A stretch of 64,000 bases of DNA from NCBI GenBank assembly GCA_001874155.1, contig MPDB01000002.1:62001-126000 (forward strand), written 5' to 3'. Both the position numbers and the translations under genes were made by a program. Of the stretch, positions 1 through 9,093 are shown one piece after another. This DNA is from Vibrio sp. MedPE-SWchi. GTDB taxonomy: Bacteria; Pseudomonadota; Gammaproteobacteria; Enterobacterales; Vibrionaceae. The notes under the pieces were generated by a model, which saw only the letters and a list, made by a program, of their open reading frames with translations, did no database searches and had not been told where the DNA came from. Within the stretch, counting starts at the first letter, position 1. The number at the start of each line of letters is the position of its first letter.

Positions 1-51
1 CTCTATAAGCCTCTCCCAGAAATCAAAAAGACGTTAGAGATTCATGCATAA
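1..51 (+). CDS. C-terminal tail of an unidentified protein (partial)
   Basis: Frame 1 is open from the window edge to a TAA at 49-51 and would encode the last 16 residues of a protein, ending in TLEIHA. A strong plus-strand terminator follows at 110-149, which supports a real gene ending here. Too little is visible to name the product. The call rests on the open frame plus the terminator. Confidence 0.4.
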   Translation, partial: LYKPLPEIKKTLEIHA

Positions 52-109
52 CAGCGCAGAGGCATTCTGTCGCTATCCATTCATTACGATTTAAACCAGT
101 TAAAGGCGC

Positions 110-149
110 GAGCCCCAACATCTGACCTTGGTTGGGGCTCATTTTTTTT
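110..149 (+). terminator. Rho-independent terminator of the gene ending at 51
   Basis: A perfect 10-bp stem (GAGCCCCAAC / GTTGGGGCTC, 110-119 with 131-140) is followed by an A and a run of T residues (142-149). The T run lies on the plus-strand side only, so it serves the gene entering from the left. It also touches the stop codon of the convergent RND pump gene. Confidence 0.85.
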
Positions 150-3100
150 ATTCGGCTTTTTCAGGTTGCCACCACCAATGGTAGAACTTACCACTGCCGC
201 TTTTTATGTCATTGAGAACTAAATACAGAATAGGCACCAACAAAAGGGTGACAAACGTCGAGAACAGAATACCAAACGCCAAAGACACCGCCATCGGAAC
301 CATCACCTGAGCTTGTAAGCTCGTTTCCAACATCATAGGCACCAGGCCAAAGAAAGTGGTTAACGACGTAAGAATAACCGCTCTGAAACGGAAGCAGCCA
401 GACTCAACCGCGGCTTGAGCAATGCTCTTGCCTTCCAATCGAGCTTTGTTAACGTAATCCACCAACACCAGAGAATCGTTGACCACAACACCGCCCAACG
501 CAATGATGCCGGTCATACTCAACATGCTCATCGAAAGGCCCAAGAATAAATGCCCAAACAGTGCCCCGATCATGCCAAACGGTATCACCGACATAATAAT
601 CAAAGGCTGTGCATACGATTTCAGCGGGATAGCAAGCAAGGTATACACCGCGAGTAAGACAAACAGCGCCCCCTGAGCTAAGGCCACCATCGACTCTTGC
701 TCATCTAAGCTCGCGCCTCCGAGTTTAACCGTTAACCCGTCATATTTCGTCGCAAGTTCAGGAACAAAGTTAGCCAACACATCATCAATGACCTTCTTAG
801 GCTCCGCAACATTGGTATTCACATTGGCGACCACGGTTAATGCTCGGCGGTTATTTTTACGATTGATCGACGAATAGGAATCATCCAACTCGACTTCCGC
901 CACGCTCGAAAAAGGCACTCGATCACCGGCAGGTGTTCGTATCAGCATATTTTCTAAATGACCAATACTCCGGCGTTCCTCTCGTGGGTAACGAACCATG
1001 ACTTTCACTTCTTCTTTGTCTCTCAGCAGGCGTTGTGCTTCGTAGCCAAAGAAACCATGGCGCACTTGAGAAGCAAGGTCGAGCAATGTTAGCCCCAGAG
1101 CTTCCGCTTCCGGTTTTATCTGTAAGCGAATCTCACTAGAGCCAGAAGAGAAATTATCTGACACATCATAAAGTCCGTTGTACTGCGTCAATTTCTCTTT
1201 CAGCTCTTCAGAAGCCGCAGTAAGTGAGTCGAGATCATCCGAAGCAAGCTCAAAGGTAACGGTATTGGTTTGTGCGCCGCCACCGGCATCAAAAGAGAGC
1301 TTATTCACCCCAACCAAGGTAGGCAGTTCAGCACGCCATTTATCCGCGATTTGCACCCCATCAATCTTACGGTCTTCTGCTTTCGAGAGTTCAGCAAAGA
1401 ACTCAATATTGGTTAATGACGCCTTAACCACTAAATAGTGATCAACCACGGAGCTGCCATATTCTTGCGTCACTTTTTCATCCATTTGATGCAGTGATTG
1501 CTCAATTAACTGCGCGGTTTCAATCGTGCGGGCTTCAGAGAAAGCCGGCTCCATTTCGAGTGTCACGTGGATATAATCGGATGGCATGTCAGGGAAAAAG
1601 ACCCAACGCACTTTACCACTCATCAGCAATGCCACTGACAGCATTAAAACACCGAAGAACACCGCTAAAACACTGTACCGATACTGAATACAGCGCTGCA
1701 AAAACGGCTTATACCGCTCCATCACAAAGCGATTCACCTGAGCATTAAACCTTTGCTTCGCTCTGACAAAGCGATTCGGGTTTTTGTTCGGCTTGAGCTT
1801 CATATGCGCCAAGTGGGCAGGCAGGATCAACTTAGATTCGATTAACGAAAAGATGAGACAAAGAATCACAACCCAGGCCACCGCTTCACTGAGGCTCTTC
1901 ATTGGCCCAGAGATCAACAGCATTGGAATAAAGGCAACCATGGTGGTGAGTACACCAAAGGTAGCAGGCGTTGCAACCTTACGCACGCCGGTCACCACGC
2001 TATCGACACTGTGCCCGTTTTTCTCGATTTCTTGCGCCGCACTTTCTCCCGTGACAATGGCGTCATCAACCACGATTCCGAGCACCAGAATAAAGGCAAA
2101 CAAGCTGACCATATTCAGAGTGACGCCAAAAGGTGGGTGAGGCATTAAGAAAAACGCCCCCAAGAAACAGACCGGAAGGCCCATCATGACCCAGAAGGCG
2201 AGTTTTACATTCAAAAAAAGCGCTAAAATGGCAAAGACTAAGATGGCACCAAACACGATGTTAGTGATCATCATGTCCAAACGACCATCAAGATAGTGCG
2301 TTAAATCCAACCAGCTATCCATAAACACGCCATTTGGCAGCGTCTTCTTATGGTCATCCAACCACGCGTTTACCTGCGTTGAGATTTCTACCGCGTCTTG
2401 GCTGTCCACACTGTTGACCTGAATGATGGCGGCAGGGTAACCGTTGAATCGAACGTAGTTGTCCCAATCGATGAATCCGTCACGCACATCAGCCACTTGC
2501 GACAACAATATGCGGCTGCCGTCTTCATTGGCGGCGACTACAATATTGGTGAAATCACTTTCTCGATAAGCTTGTGCCTTGGTACGAAGCAAAATGTTGC
2601 CATCGTCCGCTCGAATAGACCCTCCGGGTAAATCAAATGAAGAGCGTTGTACCGCTTGGGCAACGTCGTTAAACGTCAGGCCATACTCTCTCAATTGACG
2701 CTCACGAACCTCAATAGCAATTTCATAGTCCAAAGCGCCGATAAGATCCGCACTTGAGACTGCTGGGAGCGCGGTAAACTCGTCTCGGGTCTGCTTGGCC
2801 AGCTCTTTCATTTCATGATCGGTTAGATCACCGTAGATCGACACGAACATCACCAGGTTTTTCGGCTTTATCTGGAAGATATTGGGCTTTTCAATGCTAT
2901 CAGGAAAGGTCGATATCGCATCCACTTCAAGCTTGATCTCATCGAGAATATCCTTTGGGCGATACCCTGATGCCACTTCTACGGTTACCGTCCCCACGCT
3001 GTCAGCGGCAACCGAAGAGAGCTGCTTAACGCCACGAATATCTTTGATCGCTTCCTCGATCTTGATATTAATGCCTTCTTCAATCTCTTGAGGCGCCGCG

Positions 3101-3270
3101 CCAGGGTACGCAACCGTTACTTGAACGAAGTTAGTCTCTATCGTGGGAAACACTTCTTTATTGAGGGTAAAGACGCTAAATGTGCCACCAATAATAAGCA
3201 GCCACATGATGAGGTTTGCTGCAACGGGGTTATGCGCAAACCAAGCAATGATTCCGCGTTGCTTATTCAT
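148..3270 (-). CDS. RND-family efflux pump, inner-membrane permease
   Basis: This 1040-residue AcrB/AcrD/AcrF-type permease would use the proton gradient to drive efflux of drugs or other small molecules through a tripartite complex spanning both membranes. The N-terminus has the usual first membrane helix after a short cytoplasmic start (about residues 10-35). Helix 4 carries the paired aspartates of the proton relay in LGIVVDDAIV at about residue 400. A second hydrophobic block near residues 860-1020 completes the duplicated RND fold. It overlaps the 3' end of the upstream adaptor gene by 8 bp, so the two are co-translated. No outer-membrane channel gene is adjacent, so a TolC-like protein from elsewhere is presumably used. 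The substrate cannot be told from sequence. Vibrio genomes carry several such pumps and I do not assign a vex symbol. Confidence 0.93.
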   Translation of the reverse strand: MNKQRGIIAWFAHNPVAANLIMWLLIIGGTFSVFTLNKEVFPTIETNFVQVTVAYPGAAPQEIEEGINIKIEEAIKDIRGVKQLSSVAADSVGTVTVEVASGYRPKDILDEIKLEVDAISTFPDSIEKPNIFQIKPKNLVMFVSIYGDLTDHEMKELAKQTRDEFTALPAVSSADLIGALDYEIAIEVRERQLREYGLTFNDVAQAVQRSSFDLPGGSIRADDGNILLRTKAQAYRESDFTNIVVAANEDGSRILLSQVADVRDGFIDWDNYVRFNGYPAAIIQVNSVDSQDAVEISTQVNAWLDDHKKTLPNGVFMDSWLDLTHYLDGRLDMMITNIVFGAILVFAILALFLNVKLAFWVMMGLPVCFLGAFFLMPHPPFGVTLNMVSLFAFILVLGIVVDDAIVTGESAAQEIEKNGHSVDSVVTGVRKVATPATFGVLTTMVAFIPMLLISGPMKSLSEAVAWVVILCLIFSLIESKLILPAHLAHMKLKPNKNPNRFVRAKQRFNAQVNRFVMERYKPFLQRCIQYRYSVLAVFFGVLMLSVALLMSGKVRWVFFPDMPSDYIHVTLEMEPAFSEARTIETAQLIEQSLHQMDEKVTQEYGSSVVDHYLVVKASLTNIEFFAELSKAEDRKIDGVQIADKWRAELPTLVGVNKLSFDAGGGAQTNTVTFELASDDLDSLTAASEELKEKLTQYNGLYDVSDNFSSGSSEIRLQIKPEAEALGLTLLDLASQVRHGFFGYEAQRLLRDKEEVKVMVRYPREERRSIGHLENMLIRTPAGDRVPFSSVAEVELDDSYSSINRKNNRRALTVVANVNTNVAEPKKVIDDVLANFVPELATKYDGLTVKLGGASLDEQESMVALAQGALFVLLAVYTLLAIPLKSYAQPLIIMSVIPFGMIGALFGHLFLGLSMSMLSMTGIIALGGVVVNDSLVLVDYVNKARLEGKSIAQAAVESGCFRFRAVILTSLTTFFGLVPMMLETSLQAQVMVPMAVSLAFGILFSTFVTLLLVPILYLVLNDIKSGSGKFYHWWWQPEKAE

Positions 3271-4450
3271 CCATGCTCTCCTCAGAACCTAGGTGCTCCT
3301 GCGAATCAATGATGGTCACGGCCTGATCTTCACTGTATTGGCTAATCGGTGTTAATGAAATACGCTCTCCAGTCGTAAAGCTTGATTGAATATAGGCAAA
3401 CTCTTCGTCTTGGCGAATGATGTTCACCTCTCGCGGCTCAAGCTTGTCTTGCGCGTTGACAACAAAGGCTTCTCCATTTCTCACAAGGTTTCTTGGTAAC
3501 GCGACGATGTCGTCAACCGTGTTCGCATTTATCATGGCCGTCACGTAGCTCCCAAATTTTAGTGAGGGTAATTCACAGGTTTCAGAGGCTAGACAGTACG
3601 GATCGTCAATTTCTGCGATGAGATTGAACATGCGAGAGTTACGATCAATCACCCTTTCACTTCTTGATATAACGGCTGGATAATCGAATTCTTGTCCCGC
3701 ATAACGAACCTTCAGCGTCCCAAACAACGATACTTCATCTTCAATGGGTAGGTATGCGAGATCATTATTGACGATAGGCAGTGACACCTGTGCCTGTTGG
3801 GTATCATATATATCGGCGATGGGTGCACCCACGGTTAGGTATTCTCCTAAGCTGGCATGACGCTCACTGACCAAACCATCAAATGGCGCTTTAATCACGG
3901 TACGCTGAACATTCCGAGCCGCACGCTTCACTGCCGCTTGAGAAAATTTCACATTCGCGAGTTCTCGTTTAACCTGTGGCTCTCTCAAGCCTAGCTTTGG
4001 CGCTTCACCCTTGCCGACATGAGCCCAGTCTCGTTTAGCGACTTCGGCTCTGGCTAGCTCTTCTTCTAACAACGCCTTTGCTTGCGCTAACGAGGCTTTC
4101 GCTTGCTCGAGGTCAGCTTCATAATCAGACGGATCAATGTTCGCTAACACCTGCCCTTTTTTAACCAGACCACCCACCAACAGATCAGGAGATAAATGGA
4201 GAATTCTGCCCGAGATTTCACTAACTACTTTCGACTGATACTTAGGCTCAATAAAGCCATACGAGCTAATCTGAAACGTCATCGTTTGAGGCTCTGCTTC
4301 AAGCACCTCAACACGAAGTACCGTCGGTTCAACCACAACTTGCTCAGGCTCTTCCTTACTCGCAATGAGAAGCTTAGAAGCAATTAAGAACAGGCCAATA
4401 ATGATAAGAGGCGCAGCTCTTCTAGCAATCAGTTTAATGTTCATGGACAT
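3263..4450 (-). CDS. RND efflux periplasmic adaptor (membrane-fusion protein)
   Basis: This 395-residue HlyD/AcrA-family adaptor links the permease encoded next to it to an outer-membrane channel. An uncleaved membrane helix lies at about residues 12-26. A split biotinyl-lipoyl-like domain follows (strands around GRILHLSPDLLVGGLVKKGQ and VIKAPFDGLVSERHASLGEY), flanking an Ala/Glu/Lys-rich helical hairpin at about residues 110-180. Beta-barrel and membrane-proximal domains complete it. Two in-frame starts are only two codons apart (4450 and 4444). The first is used here; a GAG lies just upstream of it. The gene is first in a two-gene operon and overlaps the permease by 8 bp. No regulator gene is adjacent. 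Confidence 0.92.
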   Translation of the reverse strand: MSMNIKLIARRAAPLIIIGLFLIASKLLIASKEEPEQVVVEPTVLRVEVLEAEPQTMTFQISSYGFIEPKYQSKVVSEISGRILHLSPDLLVGGLVKKGQVLANIDPSDYEADLEQAKASLAQAKALLEEELARAEVAKRDWAHVGKGEAPKLGLREPQVKRELANVKFSQAAVKRAARNVQRTVIKAPFDGLVSERHASLGEYLTVGAPIADIYDTQQAQVSLPIVNNDLAYLPIEDEVSLFGTLKVRYAGQEFDYPAVISRSERVIDRNSRMFNLIAEIDDPYCLASETCELPSLKFGSYVTAMINANTVDDIVALPRNLVRNGEAFVVNAQDKLEPREVNIIRQDEEFAYIQSSFTTGERISLTPISQYSEDQAVTIIDSQEHLGSEESMDE

Positions 4451-4713
4451 CTCTAATACATAAGGAAAATGAAAAATTCGCGATATTATTCAGGCATATA
4501 ACAACGATTGCACTGCTCTAACGCAATAATTTCGCATCACAGGAAAGAAAAATCGTTACAACTCATGATACGCCCCTCACCAAAATAGTGCTATTGACCT
4601 ATTTAGAGTCAAAATCAAACCCGCCCAAACTATTAAACATTTGAAAGGTAGGCATAAATTATTTGGCACCATACCTGCTTTACCTCTTAAGGGCTACATT
4701 GAGGGATTTTGAT

Positions 4714-5526
4714 ATGTATATGTTTATTTCAATTCTTATTACGATGTTTATCATTTTAGCACTATCGAAAATGTCTAAACTGAAACGCTCCTCATTAAAA
4801 CGCAAATATGACAGCCTTGTATTGCTTAGAGAGATACTTCTGTTATGCCGACAGCATCGAATGCAGACGCATCACATTTTGCAATGCACCCATGAGATTC
4901 GTTCGAATAAAGCGCTTGATGCCGTTTACGACAAGTTAATGGTCAAATCCAGCCAACTGGTCCGTATTGTAAATGCAGAGAACAAACCTATGTATCGAGT
5001 CTTTCAGCGTAACCTGAAAGTGATGCACAGTAGCTGGAAAGAGCAATCCATCTCTCGAAACCAAATCATTCATGGCAAAACCATTCGCCACTGTATGTTT
5101 CTAATGGATGAAATCGCCATTACTTGGCTGGTTGAATCGGGACGAAATGATGTCAGCAATCAATACCACAACAACTGGCAACAAGTGTTTGACTGCATGG
5201 AACTGTTAACGCAATTGAGAGTGGTGATTCAGGACTATCACAACCCAACGGGCAAAGTAAGGATAAACCACTACTGTCAAAAGATGAGCAGTAAACTGAA
5301 TCAACTTTCCATTATTTGCCCGCTCGCGATGGGCGCCCCCACAAGCAGCAATGCAATGGACTTGCTGAATGAGATCTCGACAAGTCAAGATAGCAACCCA
5401 ACCGAGCATGAGTTGTATCAACTCACGAGTGATATCTCGTTGGTGATTGCGCAAGTGTACGACCACATTTTGTCTGACATGACAAAGCAGCTTTATCATC
5501 AATTACCAGCTGCGGTATTGAACTAG
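4714..5526 (+). CDS. Uncharacterised membrane-anchored helical protein
   Basis: I do not recognise this 270-residue protein. The start at 4714 is chosen because GAGGG at 4701-4705 sits 8 nt upstream; a TTG start at 4663 has no such site. Residues 3-18 form one membrane helix. A basic stretch (KLKRSSLKRKY) follows it and places the rest in the cytoplasm by the positive-inside rule. The remainder looks all-helical and rich in His, Gln and Met, with no catalytic motif I can name. Two helical stretches (REILLLCRQHRMQTHHILQ and ISRNQIIHGKTIRHCMFLM) loosely recall the paired helices of nitrate/nitrite-sensing NIT-type domains, but this is weak inference. It is monocistronic and faces udp, with a terminator between them. 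Confidence 0.75.
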   Translation: MYMFISILITMFIILALSKMSKLKRSSLKRKYDSLVLLREILLLCRQHRMQTHHILQCTHEIRSNKALDAVYDKLMVKSSQLVRIVNAENKPMYRVFQRNLKVMHSSWKEQSISRNQIIHGKTIRHCMFLMDEIAITWLVESGRNDVSNQYHNNWQQVFDCMELLTQLRVVIQDYHNPTGKVRINHYCQKMSSKLNQLSIICPLAMGAPTSSNAMDLLNEISTSQDSNPTEHELYQLTSDISLVIAQVYDHILSDMTKQLYHQLPAAVLN

Positions 5527-5541
5527 TTAAACAGGTATAAA

Positions 5542-5574
5542 AAAAGCCGCCTAGCATCTGTCTAGGCGGCTTTT
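5542..5574. terminator. Bidirectional terminator between the 4714 gene and udp
   Basis: The stem GCCGCCTAG / CTAGGCGGC has a 7-nt loop and is flanked by A residues on the left and T residues on the right, so it can end transcription from both convergent genes. Confidence 0.9.
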
Positions 5575-5592
5575 AATTTGATTCGATGGTGG

Positions 5593-6351
5593 TTAGAGCA
5601 TCTTACGCGCTGCTTCTACCACGACTTTGATAGAACGTGCTTCTGTTTCTTTCAACGTCGCGTGATCCGGTGTCTCTTTCTGAGTTCGGTTAATGATAAC
5701 CCCCGCCACACAACCTGCTCGTAAACCAGAACTTGCACACATCGTTAATAGTGTTGCTGATTCCATTTCAAAGTTCAGAACACCCATGTCTTGCCACTCT
5801 TGCATAGAGCCTTGGAATCGCTTAACGACGCGTCCTGAGAACGTATCGTAACGCTCTTGGCCTGGGTAGAAAGTGTCACTAGATGCTGTCACGCCCATGT
5901 GCACGTCGGCACCCGACTCTTCAACTGCGGCTTTCATTGCTGTTGCGACGTCAAAATCTGCCACTGCTGGGAACTCCATTGGCGCAAAATGCAAACTTGC
6001 ACCATCTAGGCGAACAGAACCCGTTGATACAATCATGTCACCCACATTAACGTGCGGCTGAATCGCGCCCGTTGTGCCAACACGTAGGAAAGTACGTACA
6101 CCAAGCTGAGCTAACTCTTCCACAGCGATAGAGGTAGAAGGACCACCAATACCCGTTGAACAAACCACGACAGGTTTACCGTCCAATTCAGCTCGGTAAA
6201 GCGTGTATTCACGGTGACTTGCTAGAAAAACAGGGTTCTCCATCTCTTCTGCAATTTTTTGAACACGAGCAGGGTCGCCAGGAATAATCGCAAGCGTTGC
6301 GCCCTTTAAATCAGCTTCAGTGATACCTAGGTGGAAAACAGCTTGAGACAT
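5593..6351 (-). CDS. udp: Uridine phosphorylase
   Basis: This 252-residue enzyme splits uridine with phosphate into uracil and ribose-1-phosphate in the cytoplasm, the salvage and catabolic route for pyrimidine nucleosides. It is full length for the family (E. coli Udp is 253 residues). The PNP/UDP phosphorylase signatures are visible: IIPGDPARV near the start, [16 protein letters not shown] (about 66-81), the phosphate-binding RVGTTGAIQ (about 90-98) and the nucleoside-binding NFEMESATL (about 194-202). The gene stands alone. A CRP-like box lies about 110 bp upstream, consistent with the CRP/CytR control known for enteric udp. Confidence 0.97.
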   Translation of the reverse strand: MSQAVFHLGITEADLKGATLAIIPGDPARVQKIAEEMENPVFLASHREYTLYRAELDGKPVVVCSTGIGGPSTSIAVEELAQLGVRTFLRVGTTGAIQPHVNVGDMIVSTGSVRLDGASLHFAPMEFPAVADFDVATAMKAAVEESGADVHMGVTASSDTFYPGQERYDTFSGRVVKRFQGSMQEWQDMGVLNFEMESATLLTMCASSGLRAGCVAGVIINRTQKETPDHATLKETEARSIKVVVEAARKML

Positions 6352-6461
6352 AAGTCACTCCTTTTATAGCTTGTGCAGCTTCAGTTGATTCGTCACGTTA
6401 ATTGGCGAAATTATAAGTCATTAAGTACCAAATCACTGTAACGAACCTAACCACAACAAAG

Positions 6462-6477
6462 AGTGATCCTGTTCACA
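6462..6477. promoter_or_regulatory. CRP-like site upstream of udp
   Basis: AGTGA-N6-TCACA differs at one base from the CRP consensus TGTGA-N6-TCACA. It lies 111-126 bp before the udp start codon, a plausible place for CRP activation of a nucleoside catabolic gene. Confidence 0.6.
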
Positions 6478-6567
6478 GCAGTGATGAATCGATATCATTG
6501 CATTTCACATAAAAACGTTTGGCATCACACTTTGGTTCAGGTAATTAACAACTGGTTGCACAATTTT

Positions 6568-6595
6568 GATACTCACTTCGATCAAAGCGAGTATC
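6568..6595. other. Stem-loop between the P-ATPase gene and udp
   Basis: GATACTC at 6568-6574 pairs with GAGTATC at 6589-6595, with CTT/AAG extending the stem inward. It lies 60 bp past the stop of the minus-strand ATPase gene. No clear T run follows on either strand, so it may be a weak terminator or an mRNA 3'-end structure. The rest of this 303-bp gap holds the CRP-like box and the presumed udp promoter. Confidence 0.45.
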
Positions 6596-6654
6596 TCGAT
6601 TCAATCAGCTTTTGCTGTTATAGGGGAAGCTAGAACACTCCCTGCTTAAGAGCA

Positions 6655-9003
6655 TCAATCACTGTGTTTAGGTTTAAACTTGAGTAATCGCAATGCGTTC
6701 AAAGTCACCAGCGCCGTTGCACCGCTGTCGGCTAATACGGCCACCCACAAGCCTGTGATACCGAACAAACTAGTGACAAGAAAGACAGACTTCAAACCTA
6801 ATGCTAGAAATACATTTTGCCTAATGTTAGCTAACGTCGCTCGTGACAATTCAATCATGCCCGACAATTCCAACAAGCGATTGTGAGTAATGGCAGCATC
6901 GGCGGTTTCGAGCGCCACATCGGTGCCTCCTCCCATGGCAATACCGATACTTGCCGCCTTCATTGCTGGTGCGTCGTTAATCCCATCACCAACCATTGCG
7001 ACATTCGCTTTCTGTGACAGTTGTTCGACATAATTGACTTTGTCTTTTGGTAGCAAACTGGCTTTGTAATCAATATTAATCAATGCACTGATGGCCAGCG
7101 CACTGCGCGGGTTGTCGCCCGTGAGCATAATGGCATTAATCCCGAGTGAACTGAGCGCCTTAACCGCCTGCTTAGCGTCTTCTCTGAGGGTATCTTGCCA
7201 AGCAATAAGCCCAATGCACTCTTGCTCCTCTTTGATCGCCACCACCACAGTTTTACCGTCGCCCTCTAACGCTTCGATGGTCGATACAATACTGGCTTCA
7301 AGGGAGAAGTTCAGTTTGCTCGGAGCACTCACTTGGTAAGTCACACCATTGACCACGCCTTTAACGCCGCTGCCAATTAAGGCTTGCTTGTCGGTGGCAT
7401 TCGGTAACGAAACACCAAGCGCTTCCGCTCTCTTGACCAAAGAAATGGCAAGTGGGTGACTTGAGCCAACTTCAATCGCACCCACCACCTCGAGTAGAGA
7501 AGACGCCTGCCATTGGTTAAAACTCACGATGTCAGTAACCTCAGGCTTTCCTTTCGTGAGTGTGCCCGTTTTATCAAACGCCACCGTCTCAATTCTGCCT
7601 AGTTGCTCTAACGCCGCACCGCCTTTAATCAATGCCCCACGACGTGCAGCCGCGGCTAAACCAGACGTAATGGCGGCAGGCGTTGATATCACCAACGCAC
7701 ATGGGCACGCTATAAGCAGTAAAGCCAAGCCACGATATATCCATGTTTCCCACGGTTGTGAAAACAGCAGTGGCGGCATAGTGATCACCGCAAGAGCAAC
7801 CACCATCATTAATGGGGTATACCAGCGGCTAAATTTATCTAAGAAGCGTTCTAGTGGCGCTTTACGAGACTCCGCCTCTTCGATGAGGTGCAAGATTCGG
7901 TCAATGGCATTTTCACCCTGCTTTGAGGTGATGGTGAATCGCACAACGCGATCGGCCACTACTGCACCAGCCATAACAGCTTCGCCTTGATATCGCTCGA
8001 CAGGAAGCGACTCACCCGTCAGCGCGCTCTCATCAAAACTGGCGACAGATTCAAGCAAGGTTCCATCGGCAGGAAGTCGAGATCCAGGCGAGACCTCTAT
8101 AACATCTCCAGGGTTAAGCTCGCTCGCTGACACCTCGACACGTTGGCCATTAACAATTTTGGTGGCCGTTTCCGGAACGAGCGCCATTAAGGCTTGAACA
8201 CCACTTCTTGCCCTTGAAGCAGCAAAAGCTTCTAAGCGTTCACCGATCAAAAACAGCAGCAGTACCATCGCGGCTTCGACCGTTTCACCCAGATATAAAG
8301 CACCAAGCGCAGCGACACTCATTAAGGTTTCGATGGAAAAGGGCGTACCTGATTTGGCAAGCTGAATCGCTTTTTTACTAATCGGGAATAGACCGGCTAA
8401 ACAGGTCAGAACAAATAGCCACTCGCTAACAACGGGTAAGGTAGGTTTGAGCACTGCGGCGAAGACCATGGCAAGTGCTATCGCAATGATTTTAGCATTC
8501 TGTTTTAAGACGGATAACCAGCCTGCTTGCGGTTCTGCCTTTTGGGTTTGATTAGGGGAGGTAAAAGTAAAGCCAGCGTTGATAACCGCTTGTTCAATAC
8601 TGTTAACGATGGAGGGATCTTCAAACTTAGCGACCAGTTTTTCTGTCGCAAACAGAACCTTGGATTCGGTAATTCCTTCAATTTTATTGACAGCGGTTTC
8701 TACTTTTCTGGCACAAGAAGGGCAATCCATTCCCTCAATCTTCCAGCTTTGGCTCAGAAGAGTTTGGGGGCTTACTGAGGTACTATTTTTTAGTGAGTGA
8801 GGTAAGGAGCCACCGGACTCACCTTCCTCGTCACTGTTCGGGCTAGCGACATTATCACACGAGTTAGAGCTGCAACACGTTGAGTCGGCATTAGAAACAC
8901 TTGCCTGCTGAATAGACGAAATGTTAGGGGCAGTACACGAGCTTGTTGATGTCGCCGCTGATACTGCCTTGTTTGAGCGGCAAGCCGCATGTTTTGTGCA
9001 CAT
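6655..9003 (-). CDS. zntA: Zn/Cd/Pb-translocating P1B-type ATPase
   Basis: This heavy-metal ATPase of 782 residues exports soft divalent metals from the cytoplasm. In order it has a Cys-rich N-terminal tail of about 55 residues, one heavy-metal-associated domain with GMDCPSC (about 91-97), membrane helices, the actuator motif LTGES, the metal-site helix with ACPCALVIS, the phosphorylation motif DKTGTLT, the SHPLA motif of P1B pumps, and GDGINDAP. CPC plus the ZntA-like ends point to Zn/Cd/Pb rather than Cu. The start at 9003 is chosen because GGAGAG lies about 7 nt upstream; in-frame starts at 9024 and 9030 lie within or before that site. Its promoter is MerR-type (9053-9084). No merR-family gene is adjacent. 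Confidence 0.92.
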   Translation of the reverse strand: MCTKHAACRSNKAVSAATSTSSCTAPNISSIQQASVSNADSTCCSSNSCDNVASPNSDEEGESGGSLPHSLKNSTSVSPQTLLSQSWKIEGMDCPSCARKVETAVNKIEGITESKVLFATEKLVAKFEDPSIVNSIEQAVINAGFTFTSPNQTQKAEPQAGWLSVLKQNAKIIAIALAMVFAAVLKPTLPVVSEWLFVLTCLAGLFPISKKAIQLAKSGTPFSIETLMSVAALGALYLGETVEAAMVLLLFLIGERLEAFAASRARSGVQALMALVPETATKIVNGQRVEVSASELNPGDVIEVSPGSRLPADGTLLESVASFDESALTGESLPVERYQGEAVMAGAVVADRVVRFTITSKQGENAIDRILHLIEEAESRKAPLERFLDKFSRWYTPLMMVVALAVITMPPLLFSQPWETWIYRGLALLLIACPCALVISTPAAITSGLAAAARRGALIKGGAALEQLGRIETVAFDKTGTLTKGKPEVTDIVSFNQWQASSLLEVVGAIEVGSSHPLAISLVKRAEALGVSLPNATDKQALIGSGVKGVVNGVTYQVSAPSKLNFSLEASIVSTIEALEGDGKTVVVAIKEEQECIGLIAWQDTLREDAKQAVKALSSLGINAIMLTGDNPRSALAISALINIDYKASLLPKDKVNYVEQLSQKANVAMVGDGINDAPAMKAASIGIAMGGGTDVALETADAAITHNRLLELSGMIELSRATLANIRQNVFLALGLKSVFLVTSLFGITGLWVAVLADSGATALVTLNALRLLKFKPKHSD

Positions 9004-9052
9004 AGGGTTCTCTCCATAATCCATGTTCAAAGAATGAGGGATGTTTATAGAG

Positions 9053-9084
9053 AGTGTAAACCTTTGAGCCTACTCCAAGGTCAA
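9053..9084 (-). promoter_or_regulatory. MerR-family-type promoter of the metal ATPase gene
   Basis: On the minus strand a TTGACC -35 element (9079-9084) and a TACACT -10 element (9053-9058) are separated by 20 bp, the long spacer typical of MerR-type promoters. The spacer holds an imperfect 22-bp dyad at 9060-9081 with outer arms ACCTT/AAGGT and inner arms GAG/CTC. This matches the layout of ZntR, CadR or PbrR operators, which twist DNA to activate metal-export genes. Confidence 0.8.
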
Positions 9085-9093
9085 ACAAAATTT

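Noticed and set aside
7529..7990. 153-codon plus-strand frame opposite the metal ATPase
   Set aside because: Antisense shadow; Ala/Ser/Arg-rich, no recognisable domain or start signal.
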